Source of the DNA: Nematostella vectensis
Lineage: Eukaryota; Cnidaria; Anthozoa; Actiniaria; Edwardsiidae
Length of the DNA stretch: 64,000 nt
Direction of reading: 5' to 3'
Assembly: GCF_932526225.1 (NCBI RefSeq)
Contig: NC_064045.1
Span: 2,517,998-2,581,997, forward strand
Positions 30,201 to 40,767 of the stretch are shown here, one piece after another; position 1 is the stretch's first letter, and the number at the start of each line of letters is the position of its first letter. The translations under genes were made by a program, and so were the position numbers. The notes beneath the pieces are model-generated. The model saw only the letters and a list, made by a program, of their open reading frames with translations. It was not told where the DNA came from and made no database searches.

Positions 30201-32693
30201 TGCAAGAAGATTGCATATGACTGGGCAACAGGGGTCTTGGCCAAAACAGAGTCCTTCCCTCAGGTGGAGCTAGTGCTGTCTTTGAAGTGTAAAGGGATTA
30301 GTTCTAAAGGGTTCCCACAGGCAATCCAAGATCAATTGTTTCCCGAGGAATTTAGTAAACAAGATAGGATAGAAGTGGTGCAGTACATCAAAGAAAACCA
30401 AAATAAGGTTTTGATAATCCTAGATGGATACGACGAGTTACCTTTAGAGGCAAGGGAGAGCATACATAATGTAGTATGTAAAAAGTTCTATTCCTCTAGT
30501 TACACCCTTTTAACGAGTAGACCAGAAAAGAAGCTCAGCAAATACTTTACAGGAAGTAATGCTCTAGAAATCAAGGGATTTCACGATGTTGATGACTTTA
30601 TCAGAATTTTCTTTAATGCATTACCAGATAAGGTAGCATTTGTTAAAGAGATTATCTCCAAAGGAATCTCTAATGTCGACTTGTGTAATCCTCTCACCTT
30701 GATTCTCTTCTGTTTGAGTTATAAGGATCATTGTGAGAGGAACAGGGAAAAGGATTTCTCACATGGTATGACCCTTAGAGAACTTTACGAGGATGTAGCG
30801 TACTCACAAATTAGGAGATACTTTGAGAAGGAAAACATCAACTTCGACGATGACGATATTCAAGCGACGAGTTTACAACTAGGAGAAATTGCTTTTCACA
30901 GTCTGAAGGACAATGCTAACACCTTTCCACTTCCTAAACTATCAGAAGTTTTGAAAAAGGTAGGTTTCTTAACACGCCGCAAATCCCCTAGCACCATACG
31001 AGCAGTAGAAATGTACTCCTTTGTTCACAAGTCTTTTCAGGACTTTTTCTGTGCTGTGTTTTTAGCTGACAGGCTTGGACAAGGCATTGTTGAGAGTGTA
31101 TTGGTTAATGATTATGGATTTTACCTCACTGTCAATCGTTACGACCTCGCTATGATGGTAGGAAGTAATGTGATGAAAGCCGTGGAATCTCTCGCAGGCA
31201 AAGTACCCGAGTATCCACCCGAAGGGATTCCCGTGTTTGATTGGCGTAATCACTGTATTGCTCTCAAGTTGCTGTGTCAGTGTCTGGCGAGATGCAAACA
31301 ATCAGAAATCGCCAAAGTTTTGGAAAAGGCATATTGCCTCCTTCCATGCAGAGTGCTTTTACAATTTGAGTTTGAGCCATGTTATTCTACGCTGTTAGGA
31401 TTGTCATATTTGCTATCGTACGATTTGTCTCGTTCCCAGAGCCTGCAGACTGTCGGTAGTGTCGGCGGTTTGCGTCCCCTTGGTGATCTTACTATCTACT
31501 TACCGTATCGTACAGATGGGATCCCTGATCAATTTACAAAAGCGTTAGCTTCTTCTCCGATTCGAAAACTAGGTATTTCTTGTCCCCTTGGTGCAGGTGA
31601 TATTATTGTAAAAGCGCTTGTCAGCATGCTGTCACGTACCACATTACAGTCTCTCATTCTTTTTGATGGGATCGACGAGGCTAATTTTGGCAATTTAATC
31701 GAGTCTTTAAAGAACAACGTTACACTCTCAGAAATCTGTATTGAATCTAACGGCTTTGGTGATTCGTGTGCTATCAAGTTGGCTGAGATCTTATCTGATA
31801 ACACCAGTCTCACTGACGTTCGCATTAAAAGTGAAATCCTGGGAGGTACTGGTATTAAAAGGCTCGCCAATGCATTGAAAGTCAATAAAACAGTACGAAC
31901 TCTCGGGATAGATGGTGGTAACATGACGTCTGAAGCAGGCCGTGCTATCGGTGAAATGCTGAGACATAACACTACTGTCACGTCTCTTTTTCTTAGCGGT
32001 GGAAGGCTAGGTGATTTCGGGGCTCGGGGTATCGCTATTGGTCTTGCACAAAACACGACCATCGCTCAACTTAGCATAGCGAATTCTAGTATATGCACCG
32101 CTGGCATTAAGGCAATAACAAAAGTCATTCAAAATGTTACCCGCTTAAATTTGTCTGGTAACCCGGTAGGGTACGATGGAGTAAAAGCTATTGCTAGACT
32201 TCTTGTGAAAAGCTGTTGCAGGTTGAAATTCCTTTTTCTTGATCACTGTAATATAGATGAGTTTGGTGCCAAGGAACTCGCCATAGCTTTGTCAAGGAAT
32301 TCATGTCTCGAGGAACTGTCCGTAGCTTGTAATGATATTAATGACGAAGGGATGTGTGCGCTGGCTAAGTCTGTGGCTAGTCATGAAACATTACAGGTTC
32401 TTTACATCTCGTACAATAACGTTGGTCAAAATGGTAAAAAGGTTATAATTAGCGCTTGCGAAACGAGCAAGTCCGTCCGGCATCTCTACCACGAGTACGA
32501 CTCGATTCTCAACACGTGCTCCAAGCCTCACTCGGTCTGTGTAGTTCCCCGTCAATTATATGAACCTGTTTCCATTATTATGTTGTTTGAGAAAGTGCAT
32601 CATTTATACAAAACATATAGTCAAGGTGTAGAACAGCAAGTCGAGGAGAGCTTGACTTCATTCTCTCGAACGCTTAAATGTGTAATTTCTTGA
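26439..32693 (+). CDS. NLR copy B: HEPN-coiled coil-NACHT-LRR receptor, intact
   Basis: Exons 26439-27285, 28354-28417, 28644-28687 and 29953-32693 join in phase to about 1231 aa, with GT/AG at each intron. Residues 1-190 form a DZIP3-type HEPN domain with the catalytic-type motif RNNVFAH (Rx5H, about 128-134). A heptad coiled coil covers about 196-280. NACHT has Walker A GDSGAGKTTL (about 392) and Walker B VLIILDGYDELP (about 471), then FVHKSFQDFFCAVFLA. RI-type LRRs of about 28 aa fill the C-terminus. It is probably a cytosolic immune sensor whose NACHT oligomerises and whose HEPN cleaves RNA. ATG 26439 is chosen because the upstream ATG (26403) lies before the splice acceptor. Tandem paralogues lie on both sides. 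Confidence 0.88.
27416..28222. repeat. 35-bp minisatellite, about 23 copies, in NLR intron 1 (unit B)
   Basis: Units start ACAGGACCTCTTGCTTTATA and end GTCCATGAAG, with variants CTGTGAAG, CTGGCTTT and CTGTTTTT distributed in blocks. Units A (about 10010-10045) and C (about 44304-44340) have one copy. It adds about 0.8 kb to the intron. Confidence 0.95.
28354..28687 (+). CDS. NLR copy B exons 2 and 3 (short linker exons)
   Basis: Exon 2 (28354-28417, 64 bp) encodes RKVNSKKDITADKGDEAASG. Exon 3 (28644-28687, 44 bp) encodes TSHDPGNKPLPKKK. Both are flanked by consensus splice sites and keep phases 1-2-1 in all three gene copies. They form a basic, flexible link between the coiled coil and NACHT. 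Confidence 0.8.
28931..29203. mobile_element. Tc1/mariner-pogo-like MITE in NLR intron 3 (unit B)
   Basis: Same element as 10769-11277 but only 273 bp, having lost much of its left half. Unit C lacks it, along with most of intron 3. Confidence 0.65.
29953..32693 (+). CDS. NLR copy B exon 4 (NACHT and LRRs)
   Basis: One large 2741-bp exon after a TTTAATTTTAG acceptor, open to TGA. It begins with IQDFIDYLHLRY (pre-NACHT helix), then NACHT, the helical domain, a variable linker and about nine RI-type LRRs. An in-frame ATG at 29862 lies in the intron and is not used. The large undivided NACHT-LRR exon is shared by all copies. Confidence 0.9.
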
Positions 32694-32838
32694 GACGTTT
32701 ATTTGAAAATCCTTTTTTTATAAAGTGCAGGAGTAAAAGTCCTCCCCATCTTGTTCCCCCATAAAATTTTGCTTAAAAATGTCCAACTTGCTTTCATTTC
32801 TAGCAAAATTTACCGTCGGTCCTCCCCCCTCAAACAAA

Positions 32839-32883
32839 CATCTTGTTTGTGCATAAGACTGGATGGACTAGGGTATTGTAGTC
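32839..32883. repeat. 45-bp minisatellite, single copy (unit B)
   Basis: One unit of the array found seven times in unit A and thirteen times in unit C, likely the unexpanded state or a contraction. Confidence 0.85.
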
Positions 32884-32972
32884 CCCCTCCCCTACAGCCC
32901 AACCATCTAGCTTGTGGTTAAGGTATTGGGGGGGGGAGGTTTTTATAATGACCCTCACAGGTGGCTTACACT

Positions 32973-33197
32973 AGCATGTCACGTGACCAACTAAAGAGTC
33001 CAAACGAGCACCAACTTGTCAAACACGTAGCTGTGACTTGCTCGTGTAGCATGTCACGTGACCAACTAAAGAGTCCAAACGAGCACCAACTTGTCAAACA
33101 CGTAGCTGTGACTTGCTCGTGTAGCATGTCACGTGACCAACTAAAGAGTCCAAACGAGCACCAACTTGTCAAACACGTAGCTGTGACTTGCTCGTGT
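32973..33197. repeat. 75-bp tandem repeat, three copies, with GTCACGTGAC (unit B)
   Basis: Three nearly identical units, each with the GTCACGTGAC palindrome. Confidence 0.9.
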
Positions 33198-33226
33198 AAG
33201 CCGCCTGTTGTTGCGAGTTGAGTCAG

Positions 33227-33232
33227 AATAAA
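33227..33232 (+). terminator. Polyadenylation signal, NLR copy B
   Basis: AATAAA at the same relative position as in copies A and C, about 530 bp after the stop. Confidence 0.4.
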
Positions 33233-34373
33233 TGATCAGTTGGAGTGCACTAGGGGTGTTACTACGCAAAGCATATTGTCAAATGTTGTACATACTTGTA
33301 TTTTAGTCACTTTAATACCTAGGGCCTATTACATTGTATATATTGCACAATGGTAATAAAAAAGATGATGGTATTGATTGTGTAGATCGCTGACTGCTTG
33401 CATTAGCGTTGACTTTCCCCTCATCCTTCCCACGCTGCCGGTAAACCGCTCGGATTGCCTCACTTCTGCGCATGCTCCTCAATATGCAGTAGTTTGGCTA
33501 TAAGCGACTTGCACTTAGAGATCACGTGACTTCTTGTGTAGCAAATTTACGCCAAAACACAGAAATAGCTGGGCCATCACGCCAGAGAGTGACAAAAACA
33601 ATTAATAAAAATAAGCCCCTTCTGTCGAGGCATAGAAACTTTCTGGGTGATTAATAAGCGCTTAATATGTTTTTCTTTATTTCACCGTAAAAGCTTCGCG
33701 AGTCAAAAGTCACGTTATTTATTTAAGCAGGTCGCTTACTGCGCGCATGCGTATTGTCCTGTTCTCAGGCCCCCCTTTAGTTTCTCCACAGGAGACCCAA
33801 GCTCAGGGTTTGTTCAGCCCGTGTATCGCGAGTCTCTATAGCGAGTCTCGGGCTGTAGCAAGGGAGCTTCACTGAGACTCGATGCGTGAGCGTGTTGACT
33901 GCGAATAGCCGCCATTCCCATCGATTCGCAAAAGTTCCCAACATTTTTTTTCGTACGACTCTGACTTCTATACCCCACCTCCCCACCCCCCTTGGTAGCG
34001 GCCTAAGACTAAGATTCAAAAAAATAAATGGACTAGTCTCTTAGCGATACAAAACGTGTATTTACAGCCGTTACATATATTTACTAATACAAACAAGAGG
34101 ATTGTTGTATAGATCCTGATATTTAATCTGATGTGTTGCTTGACGTTTAGATTGCGTGATCACCATATATAGAAAAAGTGGTGTCTGAAAAAGAAGGCGA
34201 AGTCCTCGTGACAAAAAACCCGCTCAAACCCGCACGTCACGCAATCACGAGCCTTGGTAGTTGAATGTCTAACGCTACATTTCAATCAATCTCCGCTCTA
34301 ACAGAGCAAATGCGCCGCTAGCGTTACATCTTTTCACATGTATTGCGTGGTCGTTTCACGCGAGGTCACGCGT

Positions 34374-34616
34374 TCACGAGCCTTGGTAGATCCCAGTGCT
34401 CCGGTGTGAGGCGACCGCGAGGTAGACCCTCTCTCCCATAATGAAGAACGTCATGTCACGTGTCCGTGCGGAAGAGATGGACTGGACCTTGGCGAACTTT
34501 CTAGAGTGATACTTGTCCCAGGCGTAGATCACGGGATCGAGGCCACTGTTGATGATGGCAAGGTACGTCTTCTCTTTGCCCATATATGGCGAGGTAATGC
34601 TCACCCAATCACGTGC
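34374..34616 (-). pseudogene. EAR-repeat exon, 3'-terminal (unit B)
   Basis: Counterpart of 16635-16877, same acceptor, reading frame and TGA. Confidence 0.65.
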
Positions 34617-35713
34617 CTGGAAAAATACAAGTGAAAAGTCACGCAACATTGTCTCGTAGACGTCCTGGAAGTACAATTTCAAAAATAAAGCTGAAACACT
34701 TTTTTGTTATTGATTATCATTTAAAATATAACGGTTTATTCGCAAGGAAACTTTAAAGAAATAATCTACGAATAAAATCTGACCCATAATTGACGATATT
34801 TGCTTGAAAATATATTAGTTACTCGCTTGAATTAGCCGATGGAGAGGGGTGCTTTGTGCGACTCGGCATCGAGCGGGAGCATAAAATGGTGGCCTACTTT
34901 AAGGCTCAAAAGGTACCCCGGATGTGATGGGCAAAGTTTTCTCGATGTATGATTTGTTAGTTATCCTCATTCAATCCTAACTGACTGTCATACAAAAGGT
35001 TCCAGTCTGTTGTACCACTGTAGCTCAGAGTCTATAAATGGGAACAAGTATAATATTGACGATTATAATGAAAGAGTAGACAAAGATCAACAACCGGGAA
35101 AGGGGGAGTTTTTGTTTACAGAGGGATAAAAGTGTTTGTTACTCAATGTCCGATTCTATTTCAGGGTTCACGAGTCGCAAAGAGCATGAGAGAAAGAATC
35201 AACATCTCGATCTATTCTTTATAGTCCATTCTAAACAACACCCCAAAAGTTCTCCAAAGTTCTCTTGTGTGAACATCTGGAAATTTGACAATAAACAATT
35301 TTTTGTCGGCCGTCTGGAGCTTACTGTAGTGCGATCTCTTCGAGAGTGGAGGGTCAGTGTGCCATGAATAACAATAAAATTGTTTATTGTTGAATTTTGA
35401 GATGTCCACAAAAAAGAATTTTGGAGAACTTTTGGAAAGTTATCAAGGACATGCTACTCAGTCATTTAAGACTAAAATCATTTGTGTTGCAATTACTTTT
35501 AGGTTAAACATCGGATTGACTGGACTACAACAAAGTCTGTCATTTAAGACCGAAATCATTTGTGTTGCAATAATTTGAGGTTAAACATCAGATTGGATGG
35601 ACTATAACAAAGTCTTTGCTGGAAGTGTGTGCTCGAGGTGTAATGCAGGGGCCTTATTCGATGCCCCCCCCCCTCCCCCAGTAGGGCAAAATGGCGGCCG
35701 ACAGAGAACTTAC

Positions 35714-35880
35714 CAGTAATCACTAGGAAAACCCCGCCATCTATAGTAAAGGCCTCCAGGTCGGACCCTGCCGCCACAATACTCTGGTACCTCGTGAAAT
35801 TCTCCCCGTTCCACTTGAAGATATGCGAATAAGGTCCATAAAAGGTGGCAACTGCCAGGAACACGTCTTTGCCGATGAAG
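35714..35880 (-). pseudogene. EAR-repeat exon, 5'-truncated (unit B)
   Basis: Counterpart of 18047-18213, with the same truncation point, so the deletion predates the A/B split. Confidence 0.65.
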
Positions 35881-35929
35881 GAATCTTCAAATAATATGCT
35901 TTTTTTGCATATGATACCTACGTGCAGTG

Positions 35930-36049
35930 GATGACTTGGTGGTAGAATTCAGTTCTAGATCAGACGAGAGCAACGATGATGCAGCAGTGACGTCAGCTTC
36001 GATTCCGTATAGGACTCTAGATGCTACCCATTTTGAGAGGTACTTCTAG
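35930..36049 (+). pseudogene. 3'-terminal remnant of CaRF/MULE gene (unit B)
   Basis: Same remnant as 18263-18382, with further small changes, ending at the same TAG. Confidence 0.6.
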
Positions 36050-36259
36050 AAGTGTATGATCAGCGGTAGAACGTTCATCATTTACCGTTCTTAGATCACA
36101 CATCAAAACGTTTAACTAGAATATTATCTATTAGCGCCATTTCATTTAGTAGGGGTCAATTAAGTTTGGACCTAGCCTAACTGCGAGAAAACGTGTGTAT
36201 CAAGCTCCACTGCTGATTACTCTCATTCATTGTGCAAACGTTCCCCTTGTTGTAGTTCA

Positions 36260-36478
36260 ACTTAAGGCCAAGCCAAACTGGATCCTGTTGCAAGGATTCG
36301 TTACGCGGTGCACACGAACAAGCTTTCACCTTGCGCCACCCAGCTGGAATATCCCGTCTTCCGAGTCACCCCTGCATGCTTGTTTACCCTTCTCGACCCA
36401 AGGGAAGTGTCTGCGGCGGACATAGCGCGGATAAAGGCGGGGGTCCCACGATTTGTCACGGGATGGTGGACTGATTCG
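36260..36478 (+). pseudogene. Ulp1-PHD gene, N-terminal exon remnant (unit B)
   Basis: Counterpart of 18600-18818, with the same donor. It is followed within 60 bp by the first Ulp1 exon, showing the ancestral domain order. Confidence 0.5.
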
Positions 36479-36537
36479 GTACGTTTTCAAAACAAAACTA
36501 CCACGGTGGGATAAAAACGTGATGTCACATTTTCTAG

Positions 36538-36672
36538 CTTGGAAACGGGCACGCCTAGAAAGGATGTATTGGTGGCTGAGAAGTCTTTGTGTGTCATTGG
36601 GGGTGGCGTGGACTTCAGTAGTATAAACCTCATCCTGATCCCCATCCAGTCATCTGATCACTGGAATTATTG
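36538..36672 (+). pseudogene. Ulp1 (C48) protease exon with catalytic His (unit B)
   Basis: Acceptor TTTTCTAG, coding SSINLILIPIQSSDHWNYW, donor TG|GTGAGA. HW is the catalytic His-Trp of Ulp1/SENP-type cysteine proteases, which cleave SUMO-like proteins. The phase does not fit the next exon exactly, so the gene is decayed. Confidence 0.65.
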
Positions 36673-36769
36673 GTGAGACAAATTTGTAAAATCTTTTACA
36701 CAGTTTTGCAAGTTGACCTCGTGCCTGTCTGTGAAGTAAAAAAAAAACATTTTGTAATATCATTTGTAG

Positions 36770-36876
36770 GCTATGGACAGGTTGTCAAAACAACGGTTAT
36801 ATTTCAACCCATTGGGTGGAGATGAGGAACAGCCAGTCACAAACGTTTCTTTGATGGGACAAATCAACAAGTTCAG
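36770..36876 (+). pseudogene. Ulp1 middle exon (unit B)
   Basis: Acceptor CATTTGTAG, coding MDRLSKQRLYFNPLGG and NVSLMGQINKF, donor CAG|GTAC. NPLGG (usually D/NPLGG or DSL) is the segment after the catalytic His in Ulp1 proteases. A TIR transposon (37070-37870) lies in the following intron. Confidence 0.6.
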
Positions 36877-37069
36877 GTACACGCGAACCATATTATTTGA
36901 AAAAATAAATATGAACACTAAAGATGGCGAGCTCGTTCAGAAAGGATTCAAGCCATGTTAAAAAAAAAGACGTTTCAATATTATAAACTAGGGTACATTG
37001 TAAATTCTCTAATAGAAACTGAGCCGGCTAAAACAAACATCCCCGTTTACCGTCGCTGAGGACGTGCAC

Positions 37070-37870
37070 TTCCCTGCTAGCAGAGGCCTCTTTTCTCTGT
37101 ATTTCGCTGGGCTGGAGTTCGCGAGGAAAAGATACCTCTGCCATGGGTCGAAACTGTCTCTGTTGCGCATGCGTTAGCGTTAATAAGCGACCGACGTGCC
37201 AAAACCCGTACCATCGCGCGAAAGCTGTCAATATGCTAATATGCTTTTATGGGTTTAGTCGGAAATCATGAATCAAACTCCGGTTAGTTCTCCTCTCCGA
37301 AAAAAGAAAAAAACTGTTCAATTTCAATCACCTAAAACGTCACTAAAAAGATTGAACAACAAACGCAGCAAAGACGATTTTTGTCTTGTTTGTGGGATTA
37401 ATTTTAAGACATCTGGGCAGGCGAGTTTCTTCAATGTAAATATCGCACAGTTGGATTCGAAGAAAATGTTACAAAACTTTTTGGTAAACTTAGATCAGCT
37501 ATTCCCAGAAGAATATGCAAAACCTGTAAACGGAAGATTGACTTGTTAGTCAAAAGAGAGAAAATTCTGAATGAAGATAAGGCATTGAATGGCTTCTTTT
37601 ATAATTCGTCGCGTGATATTTCTACGGAGGACGCTGTTTCGAATGCGGGCTTATTATCCCGCAGCGGATATACGTTTTATGCATGCGCTAGTCATTGTGG
37701 GCTCAAATAGTGGCCAGTAATTAATGAACGGAGCATGCGCTCTGGATCTCGTCCACGATCGTGGACGGCGGTTTGATCAAACGAACTTGCTACCCATGGC
37801 AGAGGTATCTTTTCCTCGCTAACTCCAGCCCAGCGAAATACAGAGAAAAGAGGCCTCTGCTAGCAGGGAA
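37070..37870. mobile_element. TIR DNA transposon with 9-bp target duplication (Mutator-like)
   Basis: 801 bp with 79-bp terminal inverted repeats (37070-37148 and 37792-37870, one mismatch), starting TTCCCTGCTAGCAGAGGCC. It is flanked by GACGTGCAC at 37061-37069 and 37871-37879. 9-bp duplications and long TIRs are typical of Mutator-like elements. It contains a 93-codon ORF but no recognised transposase, so it is non-autonomous. Confidence 0.85.
37268..37549 (+). CDS. Hypothetical ORF inside the TIR transposon
   Basis: 93 aa starting MNQTPVSSPLRKKKKTVQF, very basic at first, with a CLVCG pair that could be half of a zinc finger. It is probably the 5' end of a transposase gene cut off by internal deletion. 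No family recognised. Confidence 0.35.
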   Translation: MNQTPVSSPLRKKKKTVQFQSPKTSLKRLNNKRSKDDFCLVCGINFKTSGQASFFNVNIAQLDSKKMLQNFLVNLDQLFPEEYAKPVNGRLTC

Positions 37871-38097
37871 GACGTGCACATGTTAATCCTTCCTACGCAA
37901 CGCGGGTACCCTGTGGTTTTGGTCCGAAATGGAAAAATAACATATTTCAAGACGTTCCACCAAAGGGATTTTTAGGGACTTTTAGTATGTTAACTAGGTT
38001 GTATCACTTGTTCAAAATCCGCTGAGAGAAATTCTATTGCAATAAGTTCCACATGGGCCATAAAAAATTCATAGATTGACTGGACTACTGAAGACAG

Positions 38098-38205
38098 GAT
38101 ACAACACCCGCGATTGGCCTTGTGTTCACCCCATGCATGCGAAGCAGGTTGATGGCTGCAACTGTGGTGTCTTCATATGCTTTGTATGTGTAACAGCTAC
38201 CCTAT
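38098..38205 (+). pseudogene. Ulp1 exon with catalytic Gln-Cys region (unit B)
   Basis: Encodes TRDWPCVHPMHAKQVDG then CNCGVFICF. Q-x-D-G-x-x-CG is the oxyanion Gln and catalytic Cys block of C48 proteases. It sits about 0.85 kb upstream of the PHD exon. Found only in unit B. Confidence 0.65.
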
Positions 38206-39048
38206 GTATGTGTAACATTCACGGCCTTTGTAGCCCTGGGGGGAGGGGGTCCGTTTTCACGTTGACTAACATAAAATATGCTGGTCTCAGACCAATTGAA
38301 AGCTATCTATTGAGGTTGGGTTGGTTACGGTTGAGGTTGAGGTTGGTTGTTATTTTTTGAAGACAACAGAATCTTAGTGAAACAATTAATTTTAGTGCAA
38401 AATTATGACTAAAAATCGGTCATTCTGCTTTTAATTTTTGTAGATCTTACCTAACCCTTTCAAAAATTTTTGTATTTTTATCTACTATCAATAGTTTACC
38501 CGTTGCCTGGCTCTTGGGATTCCATCAACCAACTTAAATGTCCAAACTGAGCGGCGGCTGCTGTCTCAGGTCATTGGATCCTGGAATGATGACATAAATA
38601 GTTAATTGTTAAGGACCCCATAGCTAAAAATAGAGAGGGGCTAAATTTGCAGACAAAAGGACCTGTTATAAATCAATTGTTTACTAATTAATGCCTTTAT
38701 TGTATTCATTAATATTGATGCTGAGCATATATTTTGTTGTTTGACTTTCTAAAAACAAATATAAGGTTGATAAATTCTACCTAGGTATCCCCTCCTCTTG
38801 GAGAAAGAGCAACAATAATAATCATTTTGTGCCAAAAATGGTTTATCCACTAGTTCTCCTGCAACTGTGAACAATAATTTTAATCACCTGTTCAAGCTCT
38901 GATGTAAAAAATATGGTACCTTATTTGAACTAAAATGTTATACGCATAAGAGCCATCCCTGCATATCCCAACCTCACGATTTTGAGTATAAAACTATAAA
39001 CAGTTTTCTAGCTAATTTTCTTTGATCCTTTTCTGTTGTAACAATCGC
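38206..39048. other. Unit B-specific intronic or intergenic sequence
   Basis: Between the Ulp1 and PHD remnants. Contains a short GGTTGAGGTT-like repeat near 38311-38350. No other feature is seen. Confidence 0.4.
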
Positions 39049-39180
39049 AACGTTAAGGTTTGTAAACTCTGTCGGCAAGACGACAACGAGGATTGGCTGG
39101 GGTGTGACCACTGTGGCCAGTACTTTCATGCTACCTGTGTTTCGACTTTGCAACAGCTCTTTCCCCACAATTTTACTGCC
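39049..39180 (+). pseudogene. PHD-finger exon remnant (unit B)
   Basis: Encodes NVKVCKLCRQDDNEDWLGC then DHCGQYFHATC, with all zinc ligands up to the His-x2-Cys intact. It then loses 6-7 bases and shifts frame compared with A and C, so the last CxxC is lost. Confidence 0.6.
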
Positions 39181-40070
39181 CCTAATGCCTCTGATCCTGA
39201 CATATTGACATATTGTGGATTCATAAGTGGCAATAGTTTCCCAATAATTATTTTAACACGGCCATTGGGGGTGCTTTCTTCGGGGTGATAGAAGTCAATG
39301 AGACTGGATAAAATAGATTTTGTGTAATCGCCCTCCTCAAGTAAGCTGCGGAACAGTAATACAGATTGAAACGAAAAATCATGATTTATCTTATTAAAGA
39401 ATTTCTTAGATATAAATCTAATACTATGGAGTCATGTAGGTTTGATAACCAGTATGAATTTTCCTTTTTTGATAATGCTTACTTTATGGTCTGTAAATGT
39501 TCATGTACCTCCTGCCTGTTAGCAAAGACATAGCTGGCACAAACAATGTAGGAATAGTGTATCCCCCTGAAATTTGTGGTGGCTTGTTATGACTTTAGTG
39601 GCTAGAGGGGCAGTTTAGGTCCTACGGGTCACGAGATTTTTAGCCTTGTCTCATGGATAGCATTTTGTAAATTGTCGTACAGATTTTATTTTATCACTCC
39701 AAGATAAAATTATTGGTGTTACCTCATATATTTGTTGTATTTTACCTTTTCATGGTAAAAGTCTTAGGTTAAATTTGATAAGTAATGCATTTTATAATGA
39801 CAAGCGAACTCTGCTAAATGCTTAGATATTTTGATAATTTCGCTCGTCCCGCCACCCTCCAAATATCTGAATCCACCGCTATCAATTCAGAGTAAAAGAC
39901 ACTTTCATGACCAGTGAACATATTTATTATCACGTAGTAGTTCTGAATACCATTTATTTAGAGTTATTATCAAATAGAATATTAAGTAACAAATACGTCT
40001 ATTACACAGTTAATAATTTACCTTCAATACTTGGAAAATTCCGCAGAAATGAAGAGCGTAATTATTGTAA

Positions 40071-40080
40071 AACTAAGTCT
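40071..40080. other. Unit B/C recombination junction
   Basis: AACTAAG is shared by the donor tail (AAACTAGA at A 19930) and the recipient head (AACTAAG at A 9068). The sequence switches here between two otherwise distant parts of the unit, consistent with deletion or unequal exchange at short homology. Confidence 0.75.
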
Positions 40081-40111
40081 TGTAGATTCTTCGCGATTTC
40101 CAGTCGTCTCA

Positions 40112-40122
40112 GCCGCCATCTT
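40112..40122 (-). promoter_or_regulatory. YY1-like motif upstream of NLR copy C
   Basis: Exact GCCGCCATCTT, 3.2 kb upstream of the NLR ATG because a LINE and another insertion lie between. Confidence 0.3.
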
Positions 40123-40758
40123 GTAATTACTTTGTCAGTCGGGACTTCCGACGGCGTGTCGACCGGGTTCCGACGTATACATTACCGCTGACTTCCTGCA
40201 GACTCACTCTTCCTCTACGCCGGTGGAAAATTGCTTCCCCTTGGGATTGTGCAACAAGCAACTGTTTCTTAGCGAATCTGCGAAGAAAAGCCGTACCAGC
40301 TGATATAAAAGCAACACAAAGCACAGTATCCCTACAAGTCCGGTAAGCAAGGGTATCAGAGAGTTCGACCGTAGTTTCTCTATGAATTATCGGCAAAATC
40401 AAGCACATCGCGTCTTTGAATGTGTTGGTTTGTGAAGTGTGACAAAATGTGAGATTATTGTTCAAAAGTCTTTAGCTCGGTCTTACCTCTGCTATCTTCG
40501 GATTTTGATAACATTTCTTACATTCACTATTCTCTGAGGTCGGTAACTTGTGCGTTGTATTGGGGATTGTGCATTGAATGGGATTTCTACACTAATTTTG
40601 TGCGGTTCTCTGTTTGTGCTTCCGCTTTCGATTTAGTAAGGGCTTCGATTGTTTGTGAGCAGTCCATTGACTTTAACATTCTCAAATTCCTTGATTAAAA
40701 CACAAACATGTAAAACCGATAAGTTTTCACGAGACTAGGCAAGATGCCATCACCTAGA

Positions 40759-40767
40759 TATATAAAG
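40759..40767 (+). promoter_or_regulatory. TATA-like box in unit C-specific insertion
   Basis: TATATAAAG followed by GCAAGG, 2.5 kb upstream of the NLR ATG. Could give copy C a private promoter; function is inferred only. Confidence 0.2.

Larger units (their letters stand above)
20832..40075. repeat. Tandem segmental duplication, unit B
   Basis: Nearly the same order as unit A, without the Copia insertion, with an intact NLR gene, an expanded 35-bp minisatellite in NLR intron 1, and an extra 2.5-kb block (about 36520-39030) containing Ulp1-protease exons and a TIR transposon. The right end is a junction at about 40071-40080: sequence equivalent to A 19930 jumps to sequence equivalent to A 9066. 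Confidence 0.85.

Noticed and set aside
32961-33221. 86-codon ORF over the 75-bp repeat, also at 15250 and 48557
   Set aside because: 75 is a multiple of 3, so the repeat stays open; no other evidence.
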